Shown: in pieces, positions 25,250-34,329 of the stretch
Position numbering within the stretch: position 1 is the first letter of the stretch
How the letters are laid out: each line of letters begins with the position of its first letter
DNA from: Thermodesulfovibrio yellowstonii DSM 11347
GTDB lineage: Bacteria > Nitrospirota > Thermodesulfovibrionia > Thermodesulfovibrionales > Thermodesulfovibrionaceae
Direction of reading: 5' to 3'
DNA length: 64,000 nt
NCBI RefSeq assembly: GCF_000020985.1
Contig: NC_011296.1
Span: 1,939,804 to 2,003,803, forward strand
Position numbers and translations under genes: made by a program
Notes under the pieces: generated by a model
The model's input: only the letters and a program-made list of their open reading frames with translations
Told to the model about the DNA's origin: nothing
Database searches by the model: none

Positions 25250-26305
25250 CTATACAGCGTTTATTATTTCTCCTGCCATTTCTTCAAGAGGAATAACTTT
25301 ATCAGCTATTCCTGCTTCAACAACAGCACGAGGCATACCATATACTACACAAGTTTCTTCATTTTGAGCAAATATTCTTCCACCTGTTTCCTTTATTTTT
25401 TTACATCCTTTTGCTCCATCATTACCCATTCCCGTGAGTATTACTCCGAGACTCCTGCCTGGATAACATTCTGCTACAGATGCCATCAAAACATCAACAC
25501 TTGGACGATATATAAACTCTTCTTTATCCTCTGAAACAGAAATAAAAGTCTCAATCCCTCTTCTTTTAAGTCTCATATGTCCTCTCCCAGGAGCTACGTA
25601 TACAATACCAGGTTTTACAGTTTCACCCTCTTCAGCCTCTTTTACTGAAAGTTGACTCAACTGGTCAAGCCTTTCAGCAAAAGGTTTTGTAAAATTAGGT
25701 GGCATATGCTGGGCAATTACAATAGGAACTGGAAAGTCTTTTGGCAGTTTTGGAATAATTTCCTGAAGAGCCTTAGGTCCTCCTGTAGACGTGCCTATAG
25801 AAATAATTCCTACTTTTCTTTCTGTTGTTACCCTTGTCTTTGGTATTTCAACCTTAGGAACTTCTATTTTTGTTTCAGCAGTTTTAACTGGAGGCTTTCT
25901 TTTTACAATTCCTCTTCTGCCAATTGTTTTAATTTTATCAATTAGCATTCCTTTAATCTTGATAATATTCACTGAAAGCTCAGCAAGATTTTTAGGTATA
26001 AAATCAACTGCACCAAGTTCAAGTGCTTCAAGAGTTACCTTCGCACCTTCAGTTGTAAGAGAACTTACCATGATTACAGGAACAGGACATTTATTCATTA
26101 TCTCTTTTAATGCGGTTATGCCATCCATTCTTGGCATTTCAACATCCATTGTTACAATATCTGGTCTAAATTCCTGAACCATCTGGACAGCCTCAACTCC
26201 GTCCCTTGCTGTACCGATTACTTTTATTTCAGGGTCTTCCTGAAGCATTGAAGTAATAGCTTTTCTCATAAAGGCTGAATCATCTACAACTAAAACTTTA
26301 ATCAT
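25250..26305 (-). CDS. cheB: Chemotaxis protein-glutamate methylesterase CheB
   Basis: 351 residues. An N-terminal receiver domain (VLVVDDSAFMRK, phosphoacceptor in DIVTMDVEMPRMDG) is joined to a C-terminal methylesterase. The catalytic triad is visible in GTSTGGPKAL (Ser), AQHMPPNFT (His) and GMGNDGAKG (Asp). CheB removes methyl groups from chemoreceptors as the adaptation partner of CheR, also encoded in this operon. Receptor (MCP) genes are not in the window. Confidence 0.97.
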   Translation of the reverse strand: MIKVLVVDDSAFMRKAITSMLQEDPEIKVIGTARDGVEAVQMVQEFRPDIVTMDVEMPRMDGITALKEIMNKCPVPVIMVSSLTTEGAKVTLEALELGAVDFIPKNLAELSVNIIKIKGMLIDKIKTIGRRGIVKRKPPVKTAETKIEVPKVEIPKTRVTTERKVGIISIGTSTGGPKALQEIIPKLPKDFPVPIVIAQHMPPNFTKPFAERLDQLSQLSVKEAEEGETVKPGIVYVAPGRGHMRLKRRGIETFISVSEDKEEFIYRPSVDVLMASVAECYPGRSLGVILTGMGNDGAKGCKKIKETGGRIFAQNEETCVVYGMPRAVVEAGIADKVIPLEEMAGEIINAV

Positions 26306-26314
26306 ATATGCCCC

Positions 26315-27505
26315 TTAAAAACCAAATTCTTTAAGTAAGTCATCAACATCTTCCTGTGATACTTTTTCAACTTCTTTTTTCGCCATTTCTTTCTCCTCAA
26401 TCTTCAATCCAAAAGTAGTTATAAGACGAACAAGTTCTACTTCAAGGTCACCTACAAGAGTAATCACCTTTTTAAGAACCTGTCCTGTTAAATCCTGAAA
26501 TGATTGAGTTGTGAGTATCTCTGTCAAGTCATCTTCAAGAGAGTTTTTAAAATTCCTGAGAAATTCTATACTTTCAGAAGGTCCTTGTATCTGTCTTATA
26601 TGGTTTGCTACATCATCCATTTTTAAAATATATTTTTCAACAATTTCCATTGTTTTATTAGCTGCTTCTTCTGTTTTATCAATGACCATCTGTAACTGAT
26701 CAACTGCTCTTGGCATTCTTTCAGTAGCTATTTCCTTTAATTTTGGATCAAGTGCTTCTCTGAAACTTTTTAAAGAGTCATGTAGTTTCCTCGCTACTTT
26801 TCCCACTTCTTTAAATAAATCACTCTGACTTTTCTGAATTATGTTATTCATTACTTTATTTGCCTGCTCATAATCTCCCTGCGCAACCATATTCATAAAA
26901 TTGGTTATTTCTTCAAGAAGAATATATCTTGGATCATCTTTAGAAACACCTTTTTCTTCATAAAACTTTACAGGGTCAATGACCTCTCTGACAGTCATTT
27001 CTCCACCTATTCCACTCAGTTTTTTAACGACCTCAACTTTATCACCTTCATCATGAAACTCTACTATTTCTTCTTCAAAAAGGCTCTGGTCTTCAGAAGG
27101 AATTAGCTTTTTTGTATCCAGTAAAACAAGTAATCTATCATCTAATCGGGCAACTCCTTCTACCTGGGTCTGCCCATGCTGCATAAACTCTTCAGCAGGC
27201 TCAACATTTGTTTCATCTATATTTACCACACCCGTAATGTCATCAACTAATGCACCAAATGTTATCTTGCCTGATGAAACAACTATTACTTTGCTACCAT
27301 TGTTTTCTTCAGGAATACCGAGAATTCTTTTTAAATTCACAATGGGAATTACTCTACCGCGGAGATTTGTGACTCCTTCAACATAATAGGGCACACCTGG
27401 CATCTTTGTAATTTGAGGTAGTTTAATGATTTCCTGCACCTTAAGAATGGGAACAGTATATTCATTTTTTTCAAGAATAAAACCAATGTACTGTTTCATT
27501 TTCAC
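26315..27505 (-). CDS. CheW-CheZ fusion: coupling domain plus CheY-P phosphatase
   Basis: 396 residues with two chemotaxis domains. Residues 1-140 are a CheW coupling domain (YIGFILEKNEYTVPILKVQE, GVTNLRGRVIPIVNLK, EGVARLDDRLLVLLD). Residues about 185-396 are CheZ-like. The long helices carry FQDLTGQV, giving D338 and Q342, which correspond to the catalytic Asp143 and Gln147 of E. coli CheZ. The final VDDLLKEFGF matches the CheY-P-binding C-terminal helix of CheZ. The fusion would place CheY-P dephosphorylation directly at the receptor-CheA array. It lies between cheA and cheB; no separate cheW or cheZ is present in the window. Confidence 0.92.
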   Translation of the reverse strand: MKMKQYIGFILEKNEYTVPILKVQEIIKLPQITKMPGVPYYVEGVTNLRGRVIPIVNLKRILGIPEENNGSKVIVVSSGKITFGALVDDITGVVNIDETNVEPAEEFMQHGQTQVEGVARLDDRLLVLLDTKKLIPSEDQSLFEEEIVEFHDEGDKVEVVKKLSGIGGEMTVREVIDPVKFYEEKGVSKDDPRYILLEEITNFMNMVAQGDYEQANKVMNNIIQKSQSDLFKEVGKVARKLHDSLKSFREALDPKLKEIATERMPRAVDQLQMVIDKTEEAANKTMEIVEKYILKMDDVANHIRQIQGPSESIEFLRNFKNSLEDDLTEILTTQSFQDLTGQVLKKVITLVGDLEVELVRLITTFGLKIEEKEMAKKEVEKVSQEDVDDLLKEFGF

Positions 27506-27517
27506 ACTCCTAAGAAT

Positions 27518-29215
27518 TTATTTTACAGTTAAAACTTTTCTTGAAAGAACTGCAAGGTCAAGAATTAAAACAACCTTTCCATCGCCTGTAATTGTAGCTC
27601 CCATTATACCGCATTCTTCAGAGTCTATGCCGTTTATAGTCTTTATAACAATTTCTTCCTGACCGATTACAGAATCTACAGATATACAAAATCTCCTATC
27701 TCCTACACTGGCAACAAGAATATACTTTCTGTCATTGTCAACTCCACCAGATGTTGAAAGAATTTCATTAAGCAAGAAAAGTGGTAAAACTCTGTCTCTT
27801 ATTGTAAGAACCCTTTGTCCTGTTACTTCTTTAATTTCATCAATACCTATCCTTAATGTTTCTTCAATCATTGACTGAGGTATGGCATAAATCTCCTCTC
27901 CTACCTGAACCATCATAGCCTGAATTATTGCTAATGTGAGAGGTAAGCTTATTCTAAAAGTAGTACCTTTATCTTTTTCTGTAAAAATTTCTACATATCC
28001 ATTGAGTTTCGCAACATTGGACTTAACAACATCCATTCCAACTCCTCTGCCACTCAATTCTGTTGACACATCCTTTGTGGAAAATCCTGGTAAAAAAATT
28101 AAGTTTATTATTGCTTCTTCAGACATCTTTTCAGCTTCTTCAAGAGTAATAAGCCCTTTTGTAATTGCTTTTGCCTTAACAGCTTCATAATCTATACCTT
28201 TCCCATCATCAGATATATCTATCACAATTTGAGTTCCTTTCTGATATGCATTTATGACAATTTTACCTTTTGATGGCTTTCCCTTAGAAATTCTTTCTTC
28301 TGGAGACTCTATTCCATGATCTATTGAATTTCTTATTATGTGAACAAGAGGGTCTCCAATATGTTCAATAACTGATTTATCAACCTCTGTATCCTCACCA
28401 ATAATCTCAAGATCAACTTCTTTGCCAAGTGTTCTTGCAAGGTCTCTCACCATTCTGGGAAACTTTACAAAAACTTTCTGAAGAGGTTGCATTCTCATTT
28501 TCATTACAGCAAGCTGCAAATCTGAAGTAACTCTATCAAGAAATGCAGTGGTTTCCACAAGCCCTTCTACATGTTCATCTCCTGCATATTTTGCTTCAAG
28601 TTTGTTTGAGAGATTAAGCAACCTATTACGAGCAAGAACTATCTCTCCTGCAAGATCCATTACTTTATCTATTCTTTCAACATCAACCCTCAATGTGGCA
28701 ACTTCTTTTTCTTTTGGAGCTTGTGTCACAACTTCTTCAGGCTTTGAAGAAGGTTTAGACTCAATTTCCTCAGTTTCAGCTTTTTCAATTTTTTGTTCTA
28801 TCTCTTCAGTTTTTTCAGGTTCTTGAAGAGAAGCTTTTTCAAGAGCTTTATCAAGTAAATCCAAAATTGGTTGAATATTTTCAGTTATTTCTTCTTTTGC
28901 TTTAATGTGTGAAATTAGAATTCTTAGTGTATCTACAGCTTTCAAAATAGCATCAGTTATTTCAGCAGAGATTGGAATCTCTCCCTCTCTTACCTTTTTT
29001 AAAATTGTCTCTGCTCTGTGAGCAACATCTACAACATTTTGAAATCCAAGAAATCCAGCTGCTCCTTTGAGGGTATGCATTCCTCTAAATATCTCATTGA
29101 TAATTTCAGCATCCTGTTTTTGTTCAAGTTCAACAAAAAGAGGATCAAGCTGTTCAAGAATTTCTTCTGCTTCAACAATAAATTCGTTTATTATTTCATC
29201 CATCTCATCAGCCAT
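27518..29215 (-). CDS. cheA: Chemotaxis histidine kinase CheA (no P2 domain)
   Basis: 565 residues. P1 Hpt domain with the phosphorylated His47 in FRGMHTLKGAAGF. After an acidic linker (about 110-165) comes P3 dimerisation (LRVDVERIDKVMDLAGEIV), P4 ATPase (HIIRNSIDHGIE, DDGKGID, GRGVGMDVV) and P5 CheW-like domain from about 430. The linker has no folded-looking P2, so CheY and CheB would dock less tightly. The start overlaps the neighbouring cheY stop by one base. Confidence 0.97.
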   Translation of the reverse strand: MADEMDEIINEFIVEAEEILEQLDPLFVELEQKQDAEIINEIFRGMHTLKGAAGFLGFQNVVDVAHRAETILKKVREGEIPISAEITDAILKAVDTLRILISHIKAKEEITENIQPILDLLDKALEKASLQEPEKTEEIEQKIEKAETEEIESKPSSKPEEVVTQAPKEKEVATLRVDVERIDKVMDLAGEIVLARNRLLNLSNKLEAKYAGDEHVEGLVETTAFLDRVTSDLQLAVMKMRMQPLQKVFVKFPRMVRDLARTLGKEVDLEIIGEDTEVDKSVIEHIGDPLVHIIRNSIDHGIESPEERISKGKPSKGKIVINAYQKGTQIVIDISDDGKGIDYEAVKAKAITKGLITLEEAEKMSEEAIINLIFLPGFSTKDVSTELSGRGVGMDVVKSNVAKLNGYVEIFTEKDKGTTFRISLPLTLAIIQAMMVQVGEEIYAIPQSMIEETLRIGIDEIKEVTGQRVLTIRDRVLPLFLLNEILSTSGGVDNDRKYILVASVGDRRFCISVDSVIGQEEIVIKTINGIDSEECGIMGATITGDGKVVLILDLAVLSRKVLTVK

Positions 29216-29619
29216 TACTGTCCTCCTTTAAGAGATGGTCTTTTCTGAGCAATTTTTTCAAGTTTTTCCTTCAAAACCTCTCCTGTAAAAGGCTTTACTA
29301 TATAGTTGTCAACTCCTGCTTTTATTGCTTCAATAACTTTTTCCTTTTCAGCCTCAGCTGTTACCATTAAAAAGGGTATATCTTTTAAAGCTGGGTCATT
29401 CCTTATATTCTTTAAAAGTTCTATACCCTCCATAACAGGCATGTTCCAGTCTGAAACTACAAGACCGTATTCTGTATTACGTAACTTTCTTAAAGCATCC
29501 TCTCCGTTTTCTGCTTCATCAATATTTTCAAAGCCAAGTTGTTTAAGAAGATTTTTTACAATTCTACGCATTGTTGGAAAATCGTCAACTACCAGAACTT
29601 TTATTTTATAATTAAACAT
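29215..29619 (-). CDS. cheY: Chemotaxis response regulator CheY (copy adjacent to cheA)
   Basis: 134 residues, a single receiver domain: [23 protein letters not shown], phosphoacceptor Asp in [13 protein letters not shown], conserved Thr/Ser in [10 protein letters not shown], and [13 protein letters not shown] at the end. The N-terminal [17 protein letters not shown] is nearly identical to classical flagellar CheY, so this is the likely motor-binding copy and CheZ-domain substrate. It shares one base with cheA. Confidence 0.95.
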   Translation of the reverse strand: MFNYKIKVLVVDDFPTMRRIVKNLLKQLGFENIDEAENGEDALRKLRNTEYGLVVSDWNMPVMEGIELLKNIRNDPALKDIPFLMVTAEAEKEKVIEAIKAGVDNYIVKPFTGEVLKEKLEKIAQKRPSLKGGQ

Positions 29620-29628
29620 ATTATCCTC

Positions 29629-30039
29629 CTATTTATTAAAAATTTTTTTAACTATTTTTTTCATACTTTCGCTAATCTGTTCAGCATTTGTAGGTTTTAC
29701 AAGATAGTCATCAACTCCTGCTTCAAAGGCTCTTCTTTTCTCATCTTCATCAGCCTCTGTTGTTATCATAACAATAGGAATGTTGGCTATATCAGGGTTT
29801 GCCCTTACCTGTTTTATAAACTCTATTCCGTCCATATAGGGCATATTCATATCTGTAAGAATCAAATTTATTCGTTCAAGCCCAAGTTTTTGAAGCGCCT
29901 CTATACCATTTTCAGCTGTTACAACCTCATATCCTTTGCTTTTAAGTATCAGAGATATCATCTTTCTTGTTGTTTTATCATCATCCACTATAAGAACTTT
30001 CATAATATCCTCCTCACTAAACTTTTTGATATACAACAA
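29629..30039 (-). CDS. CheY-like response regulator (second copy)
   Basis: 136 residues of stand-alone receiver domain: VLIVDDDKTTRKMISLILKSKGY, Asp in LILTDMNMPYMDG, Thr in VMITTEADED and VKPTNAEQI. It differs clearly from the neighbouring CheY in the region after the first acidic pocket. Possible roles are a phosphate sink or another output. Translation may start at the ATG at 30003 (MKVLIVDDD) rather than at 30039, because an AGGAGG site precedes the inner ATG by five bases. Confidence 0.9.
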   Translation of the reverse strand: MLYIKKFSEEDIMKVLIVDDDKTTRKMISLILKSKGYEVVTAENGIEALQKLGLERINLILTDMNMPYMDGIEFIKQVRANPDIANIPIVMITTEADEDEKRRAFEAGVDDYLVKPTNAEQISESMKKIVKKIFNK

Positions 30040-30868
30040 CTTTATTTATAACTATAGGACGAAATGCTCTTGTAATATTATGAAGACTTTCAGAAGTTCC
30101 TACAAAAAGATAACCCTTTGGTCTTAATACATCATAAATAAGCGAAACAGCTTTTTTCTTTGCTTTGTCATCAAAATAAATTAAAACATTCCTGCAAAAC
30201 ACAACATCCAGTCCTTTAAGCTGTTTGACTTCTCTTTCATCTATCAAATTTATGCTCAGAAATTTTACCATTGATTTTATGGCATCAGAAAGAACATACA
30301 TTCCTCCGCTGTCTTTAAAATATTTTGCCATATACTGAGGTGGAATATTTCTTACAGAATAAGAGCCGTAAATGGCTCTTCTTGCTGACATAAGAACACC
30401 TTCACTTATATCAGAAGCGTATATTTCCTTTCTAAATGAGACTAATTCTGGTAAATCATATAAAATCATCGCAATTGTGTAGGGCTCTTCTCCTGTTGAA
30501 CAGGCAGCAGACCATATCTTTATATCTTTTCTACCCATCTGAGTATTTTCTTTTATAATTTGCGGGATAAGATTTTGAGCAAATACTTCAAACTGCTGGG
30601 GTTCTCTGAAAAAAAATGTTTCATTTGTTGTAATAGCATCAAAAAGTCTTGCTATATCATGTTTATTTGCACTGTATCTTAGAAAATAAAGATAGTCTTC
30701 AAAATTACGTAGATTTTTTTCCCTTAAAATTCTGCTAAGTCTATTTTCAAGAAAATATTTTTTATTATCAGGCACATAGATACCTGTTTTTTCATATATA
30801 AAATCCCTCAACTGTTTAAAAACTTCTTCATTTATTGCTGCGGAAGAGGAAGCAGACATTATGGTCAT
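30017..30868 (-). CDS. cheR: Chemotaxis protein methyltransferase CheR
   Basis: 283 residues. CheR methylates glutamates of chemoreceptors with SAM. An N-terminal helical domain precedes the SAM domain, with IKIWSAACSTGEEPYTIAM (motif I), IYASDISEGVLMSAR and VVFCRNVLIYFD (catalytic loop). The start overlaps the HEAT-repeat gene by 4 bp and the end overlaps the longest reading of the next cheY-like frame. Confidence 0.96.
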   Translation of the reverse strand: MTIMSASSSAAINEEVFKQLRDFIYEKTGIYVPDNKKYFLENRLSRILREKNLRNFEDYLYFLRYSANKHDIARLFDAITTNETFFFREPQQFEVFAQNLIPQIIKENTQMGRKDIKIWSAACSTGEEPYTIAMILYDLPELVSFRKEIYASDISEGVLMSARRAIYGSYSVRNIPPQYMAKYFKDSGGMYVLSDAIKSMVKFLSINLIDEREVKQLKGLDVVFCRNVLIYFDDKAKKKAVSLIYDVLRPKGYLFVGTSESLHNITRAFRPIVINKVVVYQKV

Positions 30869-32748
30869 ATTTTCTGTAAAACCTCCTCTATTTTTTCTCT
30901 GACTTCTTTATCAGGATGCTGTTTTTTAGATGCCAGAATATCATAAACCTGAGGCATAGAAATCTCTGATAAAGCTTCTACAGCAGCAATTACAACAGGA
31001 GGGAAGGGATCGTCTAAGAGAGGAGTAAGTTTTTCAAGAAGAACCTCTGGATCACATGCTTTAGAAATTGATTTTATAGTGTAGTATCTTATCCATGCGT
31101 CTTCATCTTTAAGGCATTTAAATAGTTCATCAGAACAGAAATTAGCTTCTCCCAATGCCAGAATAGCTACTTTTTTCAATTCTTTATCGTCAGACTTAAT
31201 AAATTCAAGAATTTTAGATATAGCTTGCTCTGTTGCAAGTCTTCCAAGTGCATATAAAGCTGTTTTTCGCACTTCTTTGTCTTCGCACTGAACAAGCATA
31301 TTTAAAATATCAAATGAATATATCACTCCTGCTAAAGCTTGCTTTACTTCTCTTTTATAAGATTTTAGGTTCTCTAAAAACTTTTCCTGGTTAATTGATA
31401 TAAGAGCTGATACAATAACTTCAATAATATCTGAATATATTTCTCTGTCAAGTAAATTTAAAAGAGGCTCATAAGCCTCAGAAGCTCTTATCATTCCTAA
31501 AGCTTCTATCGCAGCTTTTCTCACATTTGCATCCTGATCCTCTATAGATTTTTTTATAAGAGGCTGTATAACTTCTGTGCTACCAATCTCACCAAGTGCC
31601 TTTGCAGAGGCAATTCTTATATCCCTCTTTAGATCTTCAAGAAGTTTTATAAGAATTGGAACCGCTTTTTTACTTCTTAATTTACCGAGCACTTTTATAA
31701 CAAAAGCTTTAGCCCGATATTTAAGTTTATTCTTTTCAATCATTGAAAGGAGTTCATCTTCTGAGTTTATAGAAAGCAATGTTTCTTCTAAAGCCTGTAT
31801 TTTTTCATCATAATCAAAACAGCTTGGATCAAGACCTCCAGCTTCTTCTACAATAAACGGAACCGCCTCTATGAGATTGGTTAATTTTATACCTTTCAAA
31901 GCTATTAGCTTTTCATCCCACTCTTGTTCTTTAAAAATAGAGAGAATCTCTTCTTTCAAATCCTGTCCGTCTGGAATTATGCCTATTCTTATAAGTGCTT
32001 TAACGATTTGTTGCTTTTCATCCTTCGTCGCAACAGGAAAATATTTCAAAAGAGGTTCTGCAACTTTTTCAGTTCCTATTTTACCCAGTGTTTCTATTGC
32101 TTCTGCTTTAATTAAAATTGATTCTGTGTTTAAAAGAAGTTCACCTATTTTATCTGCAGCTTCTTCTGCCTTTAGTTGGGCAAGTGCCTGTAAAACATAA
32201 AAAACCACCCATTCCTCATCTTTCAAACTTTCTATAAGCGCAGGAATTGCCTGTCTATATCCGAGTTCTCCTAAGGCATGAGCAGTAGCAGCTCTGACAT
32301 TGCCATTTGGGTCTTTAAGTAAAGGGATTAGTTTTGAAGCATCAAAGCCTTTTTTAATATTTGCTATTAAATCAAGTGAAAACTTTCTGATATCAGGGTC
32401 TTTATCCTTAAGAAGTTTGTAGAGAAGTTCAGGAGCTTTATGTCCCACTTCTTTAATTATCAAAATTGCTATATTTCTCAAATAAACATCTTCCTCTCTT
32501 AAAAGAGGAACAACCATGTATGTAACAACTTCACCTGGATTTATTAGAAAAAAATTATCTTTGCTACCAATAGATATAAGAGCCTGTGCTGCTGCCTCTT
32601 GAACAGCGGTATTTTCATCTCTTAGTGCCTTTATCAATGGATAAATCGCTCTTTCATCAGTCAAAGCAAGTTCTTCTGCTGCTTGTCTGCGAACTGAGGA
32701 GTCAGGATTATGAAGAAGTTTAAGCACTAATTGCTTTATATTTTTCAT
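30865..32748 (-). CDS. HEAT-repeat protein in the chemotaxis operon
   Basis: 627 residues made almost wholly of HEAT/PBS-lyase-type helical repeats of about 31 residues, for example NPDSSVRRQAAEELALTDER, DPNGNVRAATAHALGELGYR, KDIRIASAKALGEIGS and DANVRKAAIEALGMIRAS. No signal peptide or membrane segment is present, so it is a cytoplasmic scaffold. It is coupled to cheR by a 4-bp overlap and follows fliA by 47 bp. Involvement in receptor adaptation or array assembly is inferred from position only. Confidence 0.88.
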   Translation of the reverse strand: MKNIKQLVLKLLHNPDSSVRRQAAEELALTDERAIYPLIKALRDENTAVQEAAAQALISIGSKDNFFLINPGEVVTYMVVPLLREEDVYLRNIAILIIKEVGHKAPELLYKLLKDKDPDIRKFSLDLIANIKKGFDASKLIPLLKDPNGNVRAATAHALGELGYRQAIPALIESLKDEEWVVFYVLQALAQLKAEEAADKIGELLLNTESILIKAEAIETLGKIGTEKVAEPLLKYFPVATKDEKQQIVKALIRIGIIPDGQDLKEEILSIFKEQEWDEKLIALKGIKLTNLIEAVPFIVEEAGGLDPSCFDYDEKIQALEETLLSINSEDELLSMIEKNKLKYRAKAFVIKVLGKLRSKKAVPILIKLLEDLKRDIRIASAKALGEIGSTEVIQPLIKKSIEDQDANVRKAAIEALGMIRASEAYEPLLNLLDREIYSDIIEVIVSALISINQEKFLENLKSYKREVKQALAGVIYSFDILNMLVQCEDKEVRKTALYALGRLATEQAISKILEFIKSDDKELKKVAILALGEANFCSDELFKCLKDEDAWIRYYTIKSISKACDPEVLLEKLTPLLDDPFPPVVIAAVEALSEISMPQVYDILASKKQHPDKEVREKIEEVLQKI

Positions 32749-32795
32749 TTCTGAACCTCCAGAAGCAATTGATAATATTATACAAAATTTTTTAA

Positions 32796-33506
32796 TTAAT
32801 CAACTTCTTTTGCAAGAAAATTTTTGAGCTTTAGCAAAGTCTTACCATGAATCTGACTTACTCTGGATAAAGAAATACCTAAAACCTGAGCAATTTCCTT
32901 CATGTTTAACTCTTCATAATAATAAAGGGATATGATAAGCTTTTCAGTTTCGGAAAGATTTTCTATTGCAGAAGTTAGTTTTTCCTTTAATTCACGAAAT
33001 TTTATATCTTCAAAAATATTTTTTTCATCTGAAATAACTTCAAGAAGATTTAGTTTATCTCCATTTTCTCCAACTACAAAACTATCTAAACTTACTATAT
33101 CAGAAGCTGTTATACTCTGATAAACTTCTTGTAACTCCTCCTGAGTAATATTTAAATAATTAGCCAATTCTTCATCTGTTGGGTCTTTGCCAGACTGTTT
33201 TAAATTTTTGTAAGTTTTTTTTACATTTTCTACTTTTTTACGGAATTCTTTTGAAAAAACATCCACTGAACGAATTTCATCCAGTATAGCACCTCTTATC
33301 CTGTAGTCTATAAAAGCAACAAGTGGGACATTTAATGAAGGATTATATTTATTTAATGCTTCAAGTAATCCCTTTATTCCAGCAGAAATTAAATCTTCTA
33401 ACTCTAAAACAGATTGAACAATATGATGGTATCTTAAAGCATAATGCTTTATTTTTGGCAAAAACTGTTTAATGAGGCTCTCTTTATCATCTTCAGAATA
33501 AAGCAT
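32796..33506 (-). CDS. fliA: Flagellar sigma factor sigma-28 FliA
   Basis: 236 residues. Region 2 (HHIVQSVLELEDLISAGIKGLLEAL, VAFIDYRIRGAILDEIRSVD), region 3 (FSKEFRKKVENVKKTYKNL) and region 4 (LIISLYYYEELNMKEIAQVLGISLSRVSQIHGKTLLKLK) are typical of FliA. It would read the sigma-28-type promoter before flgM, and its antagonist FlgM is encoded in this window. It follows flhG directly with 4 bp between. Confidence 0.96.
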   Translation of the reverse strand: MLYSEDDKESLIKQFLPKIKHYALRYHHIVQSVLELEDLISAGIKGLLEALNKYNPSLNVPLVAFIDYRIRGAILDEIRSVDVFSKEFRKKVENVKKTYKNLKQSGKDPTDEELANYLNITQEELQEVYQSITASDIVSLDSFVVGENGDKLNLLEVISDEKNIFEDIKFRELKEKLTSAIENLSETEKLIISLYYYEELNMKEIAQVLGISLSRVSQIHGKTLLKLKNFLAKEVD

Positions 33507-33510
33507 AAAA

Positions 33511-34329
33511 TTATTTACTTAGTGATTTTTTTAGAAAAAACTGCATTCCTCCTTTTAATAAATCCACATCTCTCTTAAGAAACTGTTTTGCAAGTTCAAT
33601 AAGCTTTTTTGAAAAATCAGATGTTGGATAAAGAGTTATATAAGGTTTCTGAGCAATAACAGCTTCTTTTATTTTTTCATCGTATGGAAGAGCTCCCAGC
33701 CAATCAAGAGTTATCCCAAGAAATCTTTCAGCAACCATTGAAAGTTTCCTGAAGGTCTCCTTTGCTTCCTTATGATTTTTAGTATTGTTCACAACTATAC
33801 GAAAATTTGTCTCTCCATGTTCTTTATAAAGCACCTTAATCAGTGCATAGGCATCTGCAATTGAAGTTGGTTCAGGAGTAACAATTACAATATTGTCATG
33901 GGCAGCAGAACAGAAAAAAGTTACATTATCTGAAATTCCTGCTCCTGTATCAATAAGAAATATATCGTAATCATTATCAATACTTTCAAGCTCTTCAATA
34001 ATTTTCATTTTATGGACAGATGTAAGTTGAGTTAATTCTCTTATTCCAGAACTCGCTGGAATAATATCAATTCCTTCAGAAGTCTTGACAATAATATCTT
34101 TTATTGATTTCTCACCAGAAAGTAAATGTTTTATGTTATATTTCGGTGCTATTCCAAACATTATATCAATGTTACTTAAACCAACATCAGCATCCATTAG
34201 AAGCACTCTTTTTTGCATGCTTCTCAATATAAGTGCAATATTTGTTACAAAGTTGGTTTTCCCAACACCTCCCTTCCCGCTTGAAACAGCTACAATTCTC
34301 GGGACATTAGTTTGAGCATTAGTTTGCAC
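33511..34329 (-). CDS. flhG: Flagellar number regulator FlhG (MinD-like ATPase)
   Basis: 272 residues. MinD/ParA-family ATPase with deviant Walker A (SSGKGGVGKTNF) and switch regions (DADVGLSNID, LIDTGAGISDN). FlhG limits flagellar number by counteracting the FlhF GTPase encoded immediately upstream. It overlaps flhF by 11 bp. The C-terminal part has a basic amphipathic stretch compatible with membrane binding. Confidence 0.93.
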   Translation of the reverse strand: MQTNAQTNVPRIVAVSSGKGGVGKTNFVTNIALILRSMQKRVLLMDADVGLSNIDIMFGIAPKYNIKHLLSGEKSIKDIIVKTSEGIDIIPASSGIRELTQLTSVHKMKIIEELESIDNDYDIFLIDTGAGISDNVTFFCSAAHDNIVIVTPEPTSIADAYALIKVLYKEHGETNFRIVVNNTKNHKEAKETFRKLSMVAERFLGITLDWLGALPYDEKIKEAVIAQKPYITLYPTSDFSKKLIELAKQFLKRDVDLLKGGMQFFLKKSLSK

